NCBI RefSeq assembly: GCF_008180865.1
Contig: NZ_VTEX01000005.1
Coordinates: 186,001 to 250,000 of the forward strand
Source: Rossellomorea aquimaris
Lineage (GTDB): Bacteria; Bacillota; Bacilli; Bacillales; Bacillaceae_B
Reading direction: 5' to 3'
DNA length: 64,000 nt
Position numbers and translations under genes: made by a program. Of this stretch, positions 8,027-17,625 are shown one piece after another. The notes under the pieces were generated by a model. It was not told the DNA's origin. It did not search any database and saw only the letters and a program-made list of their open reading frames with translations. Positions within the stretch are counted from its first letter, which is position 1, and every line of letters starts with the position of its first letter.

Positions 8027-8886
8027 AATTTCACCCCTTGTAATTCCATCCATTGTTTCATCACTTGAACGGAGTCCCTTTCAGTAATGGGTATTCTTTC
8101 TGTATGCATATTGTGTTTTCGCATTTCTAAATCCAATAGCGTATACTGGGTTAAACCTAAACCGTAGTCCTGTGTATCTTCTTCAGAAAGCACGTCTTCC
8201 GTTCTTCCTTGTTTCTTAATCTGTCCATCCTGAAGAACGATCACATAGTCTGCATACTCAGCAATTAACTCGATCTTGTGCTCTACTAAAATAATTGTTT
8301 TTCCTTTTTTCTTCATAATATCGATTACCCTGAATATTTCCTCCGTACCTTGTGGATCCAACTGTGATGTCGGCTCATCAAAAATGAGAATATCCGGCTC
8401 CATTACGATAATCGAGGCTAAAGCCACCCGTTGTTTTTGTCCTCCTGATAGCTCATTCGGGTTTTTGTCTTGGATATACTCAATACCCAATAATTTAATG
8501 ATGTCTTGAACTTTCTGTTTAATCACACTGATTTCGACCCCGAGATTCTCCAGTCCGAAAGCTATCTCATCAAAAACAGTTTCCTTCACGCCACTGATCT
8601 GGGTGAATGGATTTTGAAACACAAACCCCACCTTCTGGGCAAGATCACTTGGATCCCAATCTTGAACATCCTTCCCATCAATCAGCACTTCTCCAGTTCG
8701 TTCTCCCTTGAAAAAGTGGGGAATGAACCCCCGGATCACATTGCAGAGCGTTGTCTTCCCTCCGCCGTTCACGCCGGCGAGCGCATAGAACTTCCCGCTT
8801 TCAATCGTAAGATTCAGATCATGCAATACCTTTTCACTTCCGGTAGGGTACTGGTATGATAGATTTCTAATCTCTATTCCACTCAT
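8023..8886 (-). CDS. ecfA: ECF transporter ATPase
   Basis: Second ATPase of the importer (287 aa). Canonical motifs: Walker A GVNGGGKTT, Q-loop FQNPFTQ, signature LSGGQKQR, Walker B DILIFDEPTSQLDP, switch His in LVEHK. GGAGG precedes ATG 8886, and the start overlaps the EcfT stop by 4 bases. It carries a C-terminal extension after about residue 230, as is common in EcfA proteins. Confidence 0.88.
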   Translation of the reverse strand: MSGIEIRNLSYQYPTGSEKVLHDLNLTIESGKFYALAGVNGGGKTTLCNVIRGFIPHFFKGERTGEVLIDGKDVQDWDPSDLAQKVGFVFQNPFTQISGVKETVFDEIAFGLENLGVEISVIKQKVQDIIKLLGIEYIQDKNPNELSGGQKQRVALASIIVMEPDILIFDEPTSQLDPQGTEEIFRVIDIMKKKGKTIILVEHKIELIAEYADYVIVLQDGQIKKQGRTEDVLSEEDTQDYGLGLTQYTLLDLEMRKHNMHTERIPITERDSVQVMKQWMELQGVKL

Positions 8887-9632
8887 AATAAAAACCTCCA
8901 GATCAGGATGGAAACAACTACAATCAATAAGATGGCTCTTACTACATGATCACTCTTCGTCTTTTCCAAATGGTGCAAGCTTGTCTTTTTGGTCCGGGCT
9001 GTGAAAGCTCTGGATTCCAACGTGATGGCTTTCTCATCTGTGCTTGAAAATGAGGATAATATCAGTGGGGTCAATGCCGGTACAAATGCTTTTATTCGTA
9101 TACTTAGGTTTCCTTCCGTTTCAACACCGCGGGTTCTTTGTGCATCCATGATCCGTAATAAATGCAGCCTCATTTCCGGGATAATTGTAAGTGCGGATGA
9201 AAGTACATAGGTAGCCTTTGGCGAAACTCCTGCTATTTCTAAAGCCCGCGATAAATCATTGATTTTTGTAATCTGAAAAAATAAAACAATGGCTGATCCC
9301 ACCGCCAATATTTTCGAGGTTAATTGTAAACTGAATTCAATTCCTTCTTGTTTAATGGAGAAGATGCTCCATGACCACAATATGTTCTCTCCCGGATAGA
9401 AAAATGATTGCAAAAGAAAAATCATGACAACAATCGGTACCAATCCTTTTAAGACGAAGTCTACGTACAGTTTTGTTTTTCCAGCTGCCATTGCAATAAT
9501 CAAACACAGCACGGGAACCAAATAGGAATAGATATAACCTGGCAACAGTAACGGGGTCATCATTAATAAGGCGGTAAATAAGAATTTAGTAGTTGGATAA
9601 AGACTTAGAATAAAGCTTCTTAGTTTTTCCAT
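8883..9632 (-). CDS. ecfT: ECF transporter T component
   Basis: 249-aa membrane protein with several hydrophobic helices in the N-terminal two thirds. Two Ala-Arg-Gly-like coupling motifs of EcfT proteins follow: QRTRGVETEG and LESRAFTAR. These short helices seat in grooves of the two ATPases. GGGGAG lies before ATG 9632. It is encoded between the ATPases and the S component, so this is a dedicated (group I) ECF transporter rather than a shared module. Confidence 0.85.
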   Translation of the reverse strand: MEKLRSFILSLYPTTKFLFTALLMMTPLLLPGYIYSYLVPVLCLIIAMAAGKTKLYVDFVLKGLVPIVVMIFLLQSFFYPGENILWSWSIFSIKQEGIEFSLQLTSKILAVGSAIVLFFQITKINDLSRALEIAGVSPKATYVLSSALTIIPEMRLHLLRIMDAQRTRGVETEGNLSIRIKAFVPALTPLILSSFSSTDEKAITLESRAFTARTKKTSLHHLEKTKSDHVVRAILLIVVVSILIWRFLL

Positions 9633-9791
9633 AAGTATATCTCCCCTATCATAGTAAGGTTCATTTTTTCACTGATTCATGGAAAGAATCGGATGAATGC
9701 ATACAAGCCCTTTTGTACAAAATGATGGGGTGATTGATGCAGTGACCGCAGATTTATCAACATGTTCACACCATGCCTTTATGAAATGCTT

Positions 9792-10409
9792 TTAAGCTCC
9801 AATTTTAGTGTTTTTATGATTGTAAGTATTAAGATATAAGTGGCCATATTTCTGTTTTGACAGGTATTGATCTGACATCTTTCGAACAATCATATAGGCA
9901 ACCATGATCGAAAGGATTTTATCAATACTTTCAACAAATATCTTCTGTGTTAAAACAGCTGTCCATATTTCTTTGCCTGAAGCTAAAAGGACGGCAGTGA
10001 CTGTATCTGATCCAGTTCCTGAAGCTCCGCCAAACACGATAACCGTTGTCGGGGTAGCGATTAATATGGCAACGATGGCCACAATAAACCCTGTAAAAGC
10101 AACCTTCCAAACATTTTTTGTCATCCCCTTTTTTGCCATGAAACCGACAACAATTCCTGAAGCCATCGCAACCGGCATAAACGCCAGCTGAGTAGGATTG
10201 AATATCCCGAATATTAGTTTTGAGACCCCACCAGTTACTGCCCCGACCCAAGGACCGGCTACCATCGCAACAATCATCGTGCCAATTTGATTTAAGAAGA
10301 GAGGGATTTTTAATATTTCAACCAATTCACCAGCAACTACATTGACTGCTACACCAATGGGAATGAGCAATATGGAAATAAGCGTAAAATCCTTTGCTAT
10401 ACTTTTCAT
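9792..10409 (-). CDS. ECF transporter substrate-binding (S) component, substrate unknown
   Basis: 205-aa protein with about six hydrophobic segments and short loops, typical of S components. Features such as LFLNQIGTMIVAMVAGPW and GGVSKLIFGIFNPTQ are S-component-like, but I cannot match them to a known vitamin class. AAAGGAGG precedes ATG 10409. Its position between EcfT and an amidohydrolase, with a nucleoside hydrolase two genes upstream, suggests a nucleoside- or nucleobase-like substrate. A polyhydroxy acid would equally suit the downstream tetronate enzymes. The 9633-9791 gap before ecfT holds no gene I can support. Confidence 0.75.
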   Translation of the reverse strand: MKSIAKDFTLISILLIPIGVAVNVVAGELVEILKIPLFLNQIGTMIVAMVAGPWVGAVTGGVSKLIFGIFNPTQLAFMPVAMASGIVVGFMAKKGMTKNVWKVAFTGFIVAIVAILIATPTTVIVFGGASGTGSDTVTAVLLASGKEIWTAVLTQKIFVESIDKILSIMVAYMIVRKMSDQYLSKQKYGHLYLNTYNHKNTKIGA

Positions 10410-10469
10410 CTTTTATCCTCCTTTTTATATGGGCTTTTACTAAGATTTAATTTCTTCAGACATTCCTTG

Positions 10470-11957
10470 CTAATGAGCAGCATCAAACCTGCTGCCAGCT
10501 TTTTTCTCCTCAAGATGATGATGAAACTTTTTATACATATTGGTGAAATACGGCTCATATTCATTCGCCAATTGAATACTTGCCTGGCTTTTTTTAACAA
10601 GGGACTCATGTTTTTCTTTTACTGTTTGGAGTACCGCTTCTTCATCGAATGTAACAATGTTGCGATTCCTGAGAACCCATTCTCCCTTGACCATGACCGA
10701 TTCTATCGAACTCCCATTCTCGTAATACACAAGCTGAGAGATAAGATCTTCGTTCATCGCCAAAGCAGGTGAACGTTTGGTTAGTAAAACAAGATCCGCT
10801 TCATAACCTTGTTTAATTTTCCCCCGCTTTTTCTCTTCACCCAATAAGTGTGCCCCGCCAATTGTAGCCATTTTCAGCACATCTATTGGTTTCAGCCATT
10901 CTTGGAATTGAGAATGTTCCTGCCGGCTGTGCATAACAGCTATCCTCATTGCTTCAAAAAGGTTATGGGAGATTCCGCAATTGGAGGAATCCGTCCCCAA
11001 GGCCACGTTCATTCCTTTTCGCAGATAGGATGATACGTTCGCTCTCCCGCTGCCAAGCATCATATTACTGACTGGATTATGAACAATGGAAACACCACGA
11101 TCAGCTAACACCTCTGCCTCATCATCTTCAATCCAAATGGAATGAGCCGCTGACAACCTTCTTGAAAGCAATTGTTGTTCCCGCAGTCTGCCAACTATCC
11201 CACCGGAAAATGCAGCATCCCCGACTTCCTTTTGAATTTTTGTTTCCAGAAGATGAGTATGAACATATGCCCCTCTTTGTTCACTTAATTCTCTACATAA
11301 CGCCAGCATTTCCTCGGAACATCGCTGCGGAGCATTCGGACCTAACAAAATTTGAATACGATTATTTTTATCATGCCACTTGTTGAAAAGGGAGTTATAA
11401 AACGCTTTCATTTCTTCATCTGATATCGGTGCTGCTTCGTCTAGTTTTCGCTTCCTGTCGCTCGGCAGCTCAACTGGAAGGAAATGATGATCAGGTACAT
11501 CATGCATCATGGGAGCAAATCCAACTCTAATCGATGATGCCTCATATGCTTTAAGTGCGGCTTCTGATCTTCTGATATGCGGAAAATGGTCAATACAACT
11601 GGTCACACCGCTTTTAATCATATCGATTACACCTAAAAGTACTGCATTGTAGATATCTTCGTCATCAAGTGAATATCCATATGCTGTTGTATAAAGGGAC
11701 CATATCTCCAATGGAAAATGGCTGGTTGTCCCTTTTAACAGATTTGAATAGGAATGATAATGAGCATTTGTCATACCAGGCATGACGATCATTTCGGATC
11801 CATCGATTGTTTCATTGGCTCCAATTGGCGGTTCACTCCCGGGGTTATGCGGGATCACTTCTTTTATGAGTCCGTTTTCCACCAGGACACTGCCCTGGAT
11901 GATACCTGCATCATCATCCATCGTAATGATTGTGACGTTTTTAATGAGAGTTGACAT
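10470..11957 (-). CDS. Amidohydrolase / deaminase of the cytosine-guanine deaminase (TrzA/SsnA) type
   Basis: 495-aa metal-dependent hydrolase of the amidohydrolase superfamily. It shows an N-terminal beta-sandwich strand (LIKNVTIITMDDD), the HxH metal motif in TNAHYHSYSN, further metal ligands in YVHTHLLET and SAAHSIWI, and the catalytic Asp in VALGTDSSNCG. The family deaminates purines, pyrimidines, triazines or adenosine-type nucleosides. The nearby nucleoside hydrolase suggests a role in purine/pyrimidine or modified-base catabolism. Substrate not assignable from sequence. The final 40 residues are charged and His-rich. Confidence 0.8.
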   Translation of the reverse strand: MSTLIKNVTIITMDDDAGIIQGSVLVENGLIKEVIPHNPGSEPPIGANETIDGSEMIVMPGMTNAHYHSYSNLLKGTTSHFPLEIWSLYTTAYGYSLDDEDIYNAVLLGVIDMIKSGVTSCIDHFPHIRRSEAALKAYEASSIRVGFAPMMHDVPDHHFLPVELPSDRKRKLDEAAPISDEEMKAFYNSLFNKWHDKNNRIQILLGPNAPQRCSEEMLALCRELSEQRGAYVHTHLLETKIQKEVGDAAFSGGIVGRLREQQLLSRRLSAAHSIWIEDDEAEVLADRGVSIVHNPVSNMMLGSGRANVSSYLRKGMNVALGTDSSNCGISHNLFEAMRIAVMHSRQEHSQFQEWLKPIDVLKMATIGGAHLLGEEKKRGKIKQGYEADLVLLTKRSPALAMNEDLISQLVYYENGSSIESVMVKGEWVLRNRNIVTFDEEAVLQTVKEKHESLVKKSQASIQLANEYEPYFTNMYKKFHHHLEEKKAGSRFDAAH

Positions 11958-12009
11958 GATGTCACCCCTTCGAGGTCTAATTATCTAAAAATTCAAATAT
12001 TTTAATGCG

Positions 12010-12987
12010 TTATTTAGGCGATTCGGCATATTGTGTTTCTAAAGTAGAAATACGTTCAGCAAATCTTCCTGCCAGGGTCTCTCCGTCAACATCCATCAGG
12101 ATAGAGGTATTGGGTTCTGAATGACCCCACTGTCCTGTAAACTCAGTGACAGTCTGACCAGCTGTAAGTTCCCCTGACGTTTCAATGGAAACATAGGCCG
12201 GCTGTACCTCAAAGAGTTCAGGCCAAAGCGCATAGGCTACGGCTGGTACGTCATTAAAGAAAACGCCGGTCTCCGTTTCTGACGATTGCTGGACAGCAAC
12301 GTAAGCCTTACGCCGGAATTCAGCGGCCTCTAAGAGGAAGGATCCTGGACGGGTATTCGTATCCCTTATGCGTTTTAGATTTTCTGGTGAGATTCTCACC
12401 TTCGTACATACATCGAGACCGACCTGAACGATTGGCGCACCCGAATCGTACACTGCCCTTGCAGCCTCAGGATCAGCTGCCAGATTGAAGGACGCAACCG
12501 GTGAATAGTTCCCGGCGACACGGACTGCACCGCCCATGACAATAATTCTTTTCACTTTCTGCGCGATACCAGGGTCTATAGAGAGAGCCAGCGCCACGTT
12601 CGTCAGTGGACCTATCGCCAAAATAGTGATTTCGTTCGGTGCTTCGTTACAAATCCTCACAATCTCCATTGCCGCATACTCCCCCGCCTCCGATACAGAA
12701 GGGTCTGGAACCTCTACTCCGCCAAAACCATTATTGCCGTGGATATGCTTGGCAAAGTGCGGTTTGCGTATAAGCGGCTTGCTTGCTCCGCGATAAACAG
12801 GGATATCTGTTCTGCCTGCTAATTCAAGTAATGAAAGTGCATTATGCGTCGCAGTTTCCACCTCGATATTTCCATGTACTGTCGTTAAAGCTTCGATACG
12901 CAGTTCCGGAGACGCGAGCGCAAGATAGATTGCGGCAAGGTCGTCGACTCCCGGATCAGTGTCAATAATTACTCGTTCCATCATCAT
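12010..12987 (-). CDS. Inosine-uridine-type nucleoside hydrolase
   Basis: 325-aa ribonucleoside hydrolase. The N-terminus [20 protein letters not shown] carries the Ca-binding DTDPGxDD motif, and a further family segment is [13 protein letters not shown]. The reaction is nucleoside plus water to free base plus ribose. Three ATGs occur in a row (12987, 12984, 12981); the first has AGGAGG 7 bases upstream and is preferred over a distal start at 13032. It would release a base for the amidohydrolase and a pentose for other enzymes of the operon (inference). Confidence 0.85.
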   Translation of the reverse strand: MMMERVIIDTDPGVDDLAAIYLALASPELRIEALTTVHGNIEVETATHNALSLLELAGRTDIPVYRGASKPLIRKPHFAKHIHGNNGFGGVEVPDPSVSEAGEYAAMEIVRICNEAPNEITILAIGPLTNVALALSIDPGIAQKVKRIIVMGGAVRVAGNYSPVASFNLAADPEAARAVYDSGAPIVQVGLDVCTKVRISPENLKRIRDTNTRPGSFLLEAAEFRRKAYVAVQQSSETETGVFFNDVPAVAYALWPELFEVQPAYVSIETSGELTAGQTVTEFTGQWGHSEPNTSILMDVDGETLAGRFAERISTLETQYAESPK

Positions 12988-13126
12988 GTTAACTCCTCCT
13001 ATTATCTTTTCTATAAGAATACCGAGAGACAAACATCAGCACTAAACCCTTAATGAAAATAAGGTTTCGTATGTATGAGGGGCCATGATCGGTCCCAACG
13101 CCTTCAATACTCTGCTTCTATTAAAA

Positions 13127-13951
13127 CTAAACCAATTGAGAGTTTCTTTCTCTGTCTACCCCTTCGCAGAAGCGGCGTGTTTTGTCTTCGTCAACCGGGT
13201 TCGTCATAATATCATCGATTTTTGCCCCATATCCAAAGACAGCTCCATCCGCATATTTGAGTAGATTTGCAGTTTCAACTTTCATTCCGCTGCCAATGAT
13301 GATTGGAACATCAGGGACTGCATTCCTCACCGCCTCTAAATTCTCAATTGAAGGAGGTTGAGCTGATTCTTCACCTGCAAGAATAATCGCGTCTGCCATT
13401 CCGCGATAGGCAGTATCGCGAGCCAAGACATCAATAGGTCGGGCGGCTAAAGGAGCTGCATGTTTTGTTTGAATATCTGCGAAAATCTTGACTTTCTTCT
13501 CTAAACCAAGAAATTTACGATATCTTGCCACCAGGTGGGCCGTACCGTTAATGAGCCCCTGATCGGTCACATACGCATCTGTCAGGACGTTAAGTCTAAT
13601 AAAATCAGCCCCTACTGTTCCAGCTACTGCTAATGCTGATTTCCAAGAGTTTCTCAGGATATTAATCCCCATTGGAAGCTTCACTTCGCGTCGAATTTCA
13701 TGAGCAATCAATGTCATCGCTGCCACTGTTTCAGGTTCCTCTGTTTCAGGGTAAAACGGGTAGTCATTAAAGTTTTCTACCATGACCGAGCTGGCTCCGC
13801 CCTTTTCAAGACTTTTCGCATCACGGATGGCAGCTTCTAATACTTGATCGATATTCCCTTCATATAGAGGTGATCCAGGGAGCGGACCTAAATGAACCAT
13901 ACCTAATACAGGTTTTTCCACACCGAAAATATTTGTGAATGACGTTTTCAT
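13127..13951 (-). CDS. BtpA/SgcQ family TIM-barrel protein
   Basis: 274-aa protein of the BtpA/SgcQ family, a ribulose-phosphate-binding-barrel-like fold of uncertain biochemical role. Visible segments: GMVHLGPLPGSPLY at the N-terminus, PMGINILRN, FIRLNVLTDAYVTDQG, and the C-terminal phosphate-loop-like IIIGSGMKVETAN. ATG 13951 has GGAGGAGG upstream and is preferred over ATG 13984. In other bacteria such genes accompany sugar-phosphate or nucleoside uptake operons, matching the nucleoside hydrolase next door. A phosphosugar lyase or isomerase role is possible but unproven. Confidence 0.8.
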   Translation of the reverse strand: MKTSFTNIFGVEKPVLGMVHLGPLPGSPLYEGNIDQVLEAAIRDAKSLEKGGASSVMVENFNDYPFYPETEEPETVAAMTLIAHEIRREVKLPMGINILRNSWKSALAVAGTVGADFIRLNVLTDAYVTDQGLINGTAHLVARYRKFLGLEKKVKIFADIQTKHAAPLAARPIDVLARDTAYRGMADAIILAGEESAQPPSIENLEAVRNAVPDVPIIIGSGMKVETANLLKYADGAVFGYGAKIDDIMTNPVDEDKTRRFCEGVDRERNSQLV

Positions 13952-14068
13952 ATTATTTTCCTCCTCCTTTTTTCTATTTATCATGTACTTAATCTGGATG
14001 ACTTCTGGTCATATGATTGAACTCTCCATCTTTTCTATGAAACCAGTCAGAGTTGTGGGGGAATGCAT

Positions 14069-14908
14069 TTATCCTTTGCTTCCGGTTGAAGCCATCCCTA
14101 AATCGATTTCGTCGAGAGAGAGTGCAACATCGGCATCCATACTTGGCGCCCGGAGCTGAGAAGTGAGTCCGCCATCAATGACTAAGACATGACCTGTAAT
14201 GTATGAAGCTTCAGGCGATGCCAGGAAGCAAACTCCATTCCCAACGTCTTGCGGCATTCCGAGCCTGCCGAGTGGGATGAGAAGGTCAGGTGAAGACTCA
14301 TTTCCGACTGCTGTACGGTTTTCAACCCACATGGAGCCCGGCATCACAGCATTCACCCGAATTTTCCATGGAGCCAGATCAAGTGCCATTGCTCTTGTAG
14401 CGGCCTCAATTGCACCCTTCGTCGCATCATAAGCGACACGATTTCGATGAGCGCGTGTTGCCCCTCCAGAACTCATATTGATAATGCTTCCGCCCTCACC
14501 CTGGTGGACCATTGCCCTTGCTGCCAATTGGCTGCAGTAGTAAAGTCCATTAAGGTGTACATTCATGAGGTTCTCCCACATAGCGAAGTCCGTTTTCAGA
14601 AAGTGTCTTTCTGAGAGCGGCCCGTGACCAATACCAGCATTGTTAACGAGCACATCTATACCGCCTTGGAAATGACGGGCTTCCTCAAATAGGTTTTTCA
14701 CATCTTCACTTGACGCTACATCCGTATAGACGAACAGACCTTTTCCTCCAGATTCGATGATCTCCTCCACACAGCGCTCGCCCGCTTCAGCATCAACATC
14801 AGCAATGACCACCGATGCACCTGCCTCTGCGAAAGCCAGGGCAATTCCGCGTCCAAGTCCCTTAGAGCCGCCAGTCACGATCACACGTTGCTTTTTTATA
14901 TCACTCAT
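14069..14908 (-). CDS. Short-chain dehydrogenase/reductase
   Basis: 279-aa classical SDR: cofactor motif TGGSKGLG near residue 12, Asp in VIADVDA (suggesting NAD preference), NNAG, catalytic Ser in NMSSGG, YDATK active-site Tyr/Lys, and the PGSMW loop. It is about 25 residues longer at the C-terminus than a usual 250-aa SDR. Sugar or polyol 1-dehydrogenases are common in this family, so in this operon it might oxidise the pentose released by the nucleoside hydrolase to a lactone. That is inference; the substrate is not encoded in any motif. Confidence 0.8.
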   Translation of the reverse strand: MSDIKKQRVIVTGGSKGLGRGIALAFAEAGASVVIADVDAEAGERCVEEIIESGGKGLFVYTDVASSEDVKNLFEEARHFQGGIDVLVNNAGIGHGPLSERHFLKTDFAMWENLMNVHLNGLYYCSQLAARAMVHQGEGGSIINMSSGGATRAHRNRVAYDATKGAIEAATRAMALDLAPWKIRVNAVMPGSMWVENRTAVGNESSPDLLIPLGRLGMPQDVGNGVCFLASPEASYITGHVLVIDGGLTSQLRAPSMDADVALSLDEIDLGMASTGSKG

Positions 14909-15081
14909 TTGTTTTCACACCTCATTTAATTTCAATTATCAATTTCGTTTGGATTAAATTCTTCAGGCAAACGATTATTTTTATCTATTACTAAAACGCT
15001 GACTTGCGATAGAAAATACATGTAAGCCTTTTCATTTTTTTATTGAACACCCCCTTAAATATTGCCGAAATATGGGTAGTC

Positions 15082-15852
15082 CTACTTGGTCTGTTCAGCT
15101 AACGCTGATTCATCTGCCAATTCGATCGTTGTATAATCCTCCAATGTATCAGAAAACCAGTATTGCAAATCTGCTTTTCTTTCATCGAGATAAACAGGTT
15201 CCCCGTTAACAAGTTTCATGGGGATATCGTGTCCAGGTACTAAAATACTGTTCTCCCTTTTTCTCCACAATCTCCAAAGGTAATCGATTGATTGTTGGCT
15301 TTCTGATAGATTCAGTGTCATATCCGCATTCCTTGATAAGAGTTCCGCCCTGTTCTTAGCGGCATCCCCGCTGAATATCAGATTATAATCACCATTGTCT
15401 ACGGTGTACGCCAAGTGACCCGGTGAATGTCCATCCGTCTGATGCGCAACAATCCCAGGAACGATTTCTTCAAGATGGTTGACCAACCTTATTTGTGAAG
15501 AAGAATTTAATTCCTTCACATACAATTCAGGAACATGCCATCCTCCAGGCGGTTCGTTTAATGCCCACTTCATATCCGCCTGCCCCACTACGATGGTCGC
15601 GTTAGGAAACATAGTCCAATTAACGCAATGATCCCAATGCGTATGTGTCAGTAAAACCATCGATATGTCACTCGGAGATAAACCTCTTGCTTCGAGTTTA
15701 TCTAATATTAATGGCCTGACCCCGAAACTGCCGACATCAATAATAATATGTTGGTCCTTGTGGGACAATAAGGTGACTGTACTCCATCCTAACCCCCCAT
15801 GGGTTGATGACTTTCCGGGAAACCCTTGAATAAATATGTTGTAGTCGAACAT
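15082..15852 (-). CDS. Metallo-beta-lactamase fold hydrolase (lactonase-like)
   Basis: 256-aa MBL-fold hydrolase. Zn ligands are present in THTHWDH, in GHSPGH, the bridging Asp in FSGDA and the last His in VPGHD. The layout resembles N-acyl-homoserine lactonase-type enzymes. As the first gene of the operon, immediately downstream of two LacI-type operators, it would be the most directly regulated product. A sugar-lactone hydrolase would fit downstream of the SDR (inference). The start ATG 15852 is preceded by AAAGGGG. Confidence 0.8.
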   Translation of the reverse strand: MFDYNIFIQGFPGKSSTHGGLGWSTVTLLSHKDQHIIIDVGSFGVRPLILDKLEARGLSPSDISMVLLTHTHWDHCVNWTMFPNATIVVGQADMKWALNEPPGGWHVPELYVKELNSSSQIRLVNHLEEIVPGIVAHQTDGHSPGHLAYTVDNGDYNLIFSGDAAKNRAELLSRNADMTLNLSESQQSIDYLWRLWRKRENSILVPGHDIPMKLVNGEPVYLDERKADLQYWFSDTLEDYTTIELADESALAEQTK

Positions 15853-15992
15853 TACAATCCCCTTTCATCGTTGTGATTAAGTATGATACCTCGAATGAAT
15901 CAAAAGGTATATTTTAAATGAGATCAATTTAGATGGTTTAGATTGATCAATGATCAGTAAACGAATATCAGATAGTGTTAAAAGACTATTTC

Positions 15993-16006
15993 TGGAAACG
16001 TTTCCA
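15993..16006. promoter_or_regulatory. LacI-type operator O1 of the catabolic operon
   Basis: Perfect palindrome TGGAAACGTTTCCA, identical to the copy at 16213-16226. It fits a LacI/GalR operator with a central CG and differs from the CcpA cre consensus at two positions, so a dedicated regulator is likely. Confidence 0.75.
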
Positions 16007-16212
16007 CACAACCTCATTCCATCCCACTTAATTTTGACATTTACGATCTGGATATCAGCCAGATAGAATAAAGAGCTATTTTTTAGAGCTTTATGGAGGT
16101 TTGTGGACATAAAAGGTATATTTTGGAGCTGATTAATCGCACAAATACCAAGATATTTAGTTGAGTAAATAATATATATTGTATTCAGACAAAAAAATTG
16201 ATTTAAATAAGA

Positions 16213-16226
16213 TGGAAACGTTTCCA
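16213..16226. promoter_or_regulatory. LacI-type operator O2 of the catabolic operon
   Basis: Second perfect TGGAAACGTTTCCA. Its centre is 220 bp from the first, about 21 turns of B-DNA, a spacing compatible with repression by looping. The AT-rich 360-bp leader between operator and gene holds no convincing gene. Confidence 0.75.
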
Positions 16227-16339
16227 CTTATTTAAATCAAATTATACATACTTAGTAAACCACTTTCAATGATTTTTTTGAAAATTTATAAAATTATATT
16301 AATTAACACAGAATCATCAAACGTCTTTTAAACATTATT

Positions 16340-17371
16340 CTAAGTCATCCTTTTGGAATTACCTGCTTCTATCGCCATAGTTGACTCCCTTTCAATTAGA
16401 TTTGGATAAAAGAGGACTGTTTCTTTAATTATTTGCTTTTCCTTAATTGCTTTAACCATGATTTCTATAGCCCTTTGACCCATTTCATTAATAGGAGTAC
16501 GAATAGTCGTAAGCATAGGAGACAAAATTTCCGCATATTGAGAATCATCAAAACCAACAACTGATAATTGCTCTGGAATTCTTATATTTAACTCCCTTGC
16601 AGCTTTGTAGACACCTACAGCAACACTATCGCTTACCGCAAAAATTGCCGTAGGTCTATCATTTTTTTGTAATAATCTCATTGCATTTTTATACCCGCTT
16701 TGAATATAAAACTTGTCAAAAATCACATAATCGTCATTTATAGGAACGCCTCTTTCATTCAATGCTAACTTGTACCCCTGGTGCCTTTCGATTGATGCAT
16801 AAGATTCAAGGTCCCCGCCGATAAAGGCAATATCCTTATGCCCTAAATCCAGAAGATGTCTCATCGCTTTATATGCTCCATCAACATTATCAACTACGAT
16901 CTCATTAAGAATTAATTTCGGGAATTTCCCCCCTAATATGACAACTGGTAGCTCAGGATAGTTTTCCTTCAATTCTTTTATATTTCCATCATCAACCTCT
17001 GGAGATGAAAAGATGATACCATCGACTCCCTTAGCGATCAGTAGGTGTATATACTCTGCTTCTTTCTGCAGATTGTTATCTGTATTACATAAAAAGATGT
17101 TGAATCCATGACTATTTGCTCGATCTTCTATTGTTCTAGTCAAATCTGAATAAAAAATATTCTTTATATCAGGTATGATTAAACCAAGAGTTAATGTCTG
17201 TTTCTTCTTCATTGCAGCAGCTACCAGACTCCCTTGGTAGTTAAGTTTCTTTACTGCATTCAGAACCTTTTCTTTCGTTTTTTCACTTGTATATCCGCTC
17301 TTATTAAGTACTCTCGATACAGTGGAAATTGAAACTTTAGCTTCTTTAGCAACTTCCTTTATTGTTACCAT
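16340..17371 (-). CDS. LacI/GalR family transcriptional regulator of the catabolic operon
   Basis: 343-aa repressor: N-terminal helix-turn-helix VTIKEVAKEAKVSISTVSRV with hinge, then a periplasmic-binding-protein-like effector domain (LGLIIPDIKNIFYSDL, FIGGDLESYAS, VVGFDDSQYAEILSP). ATG 17371 is chosen because the HTH then begins at residue 2 as usual. It is transcribed in the same direction as the 13-gene operon and lies immediately upstream. A near-perfect copy of the operator lies in its own leader (17388-17401), so autoregulation is likely. The effector is unknown; a sugar or nucleoside breakdown product is likely. Confidence 0.85.
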   Translation of the reverse strand: MVTIKEVAKEAKVSISTVSRVLNKSGYTSEKTKEKVLNAVKKLNYQGSLVAAAMKKKQTLTLGLIIPDIKNIFYSDLTRTIEDRANSHGFNIFLCNTDNNLQKEAEYIHLLIAKGVDGIIFSSPEVDDGNIKELKENYPELPVVILGGKFPKLILNEIVVDNVDGAYKAMRHLLDLGHKDIAFIGGDLESYASIERHQGYKLALNERGVPINDDYVIFDKFYIQSGYKNAMRLLQKNDRPTAIFAVSDSVAVGVYKAARELNIRIPEQLSVVGFDDSQYAEILSPMLTTIRTPINEMGQRAIEIMVKAIKEKQIIKETVLFYPNLIERESTMAIEAGNSKRMT

Positions 17372-17387
17372 CACCAACACATCCTTA

Positions 17388-17401
17388 TGGAAACGTTTCC
17401 T
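17388..17401. promoter_or_regulatory. LacI-type operator in the regulator's own leader
   Basis: TGGAAACGTTTCCT matches the two operon operators at 13 of 14 positions and lies 17 bases upstream of the regulator start codon. Confidence 0.65.
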
Positions 17402-17516
17402 CATTTATTAATGCTAATATAATTCTACAAATTTTGTCGTTTTCCTTTTATTTCAAACAATTTTCTCAATAAATTCACACGATAGTTATTCGGATACCGG
17501 ATTATGTATGTTTCAT

Positions 17517-17552
17517 ATTATTCCATTAAGCTGCCTTTTAGTGGAACAATCT
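17517..17552. repeat. TTCCATTAA-type hairpin repeat, copy 1
   Basis: TTCCATTAA (17521-17529), an 8-base loop containing CTGCC, then TTAGTGGAA (17538-17546). It is a 9-bp stem with one G:T pair. Related copies recur to about 21.6 kb. Confidence 0.55.
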
Positions 17553-17625
17553 TATATACTTATACTAACAGAAATCCTCTTAACTTTTTTGATTCTATAT
17601 TACACTAAATGCTTCACATTATAAT

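Noticed and set aside
15877..16227. 116-codon minus-strand frame in the operon leader
   Set aside because: It contains both LacI operators, lacks a ribosome site and has a composition of chance translation.
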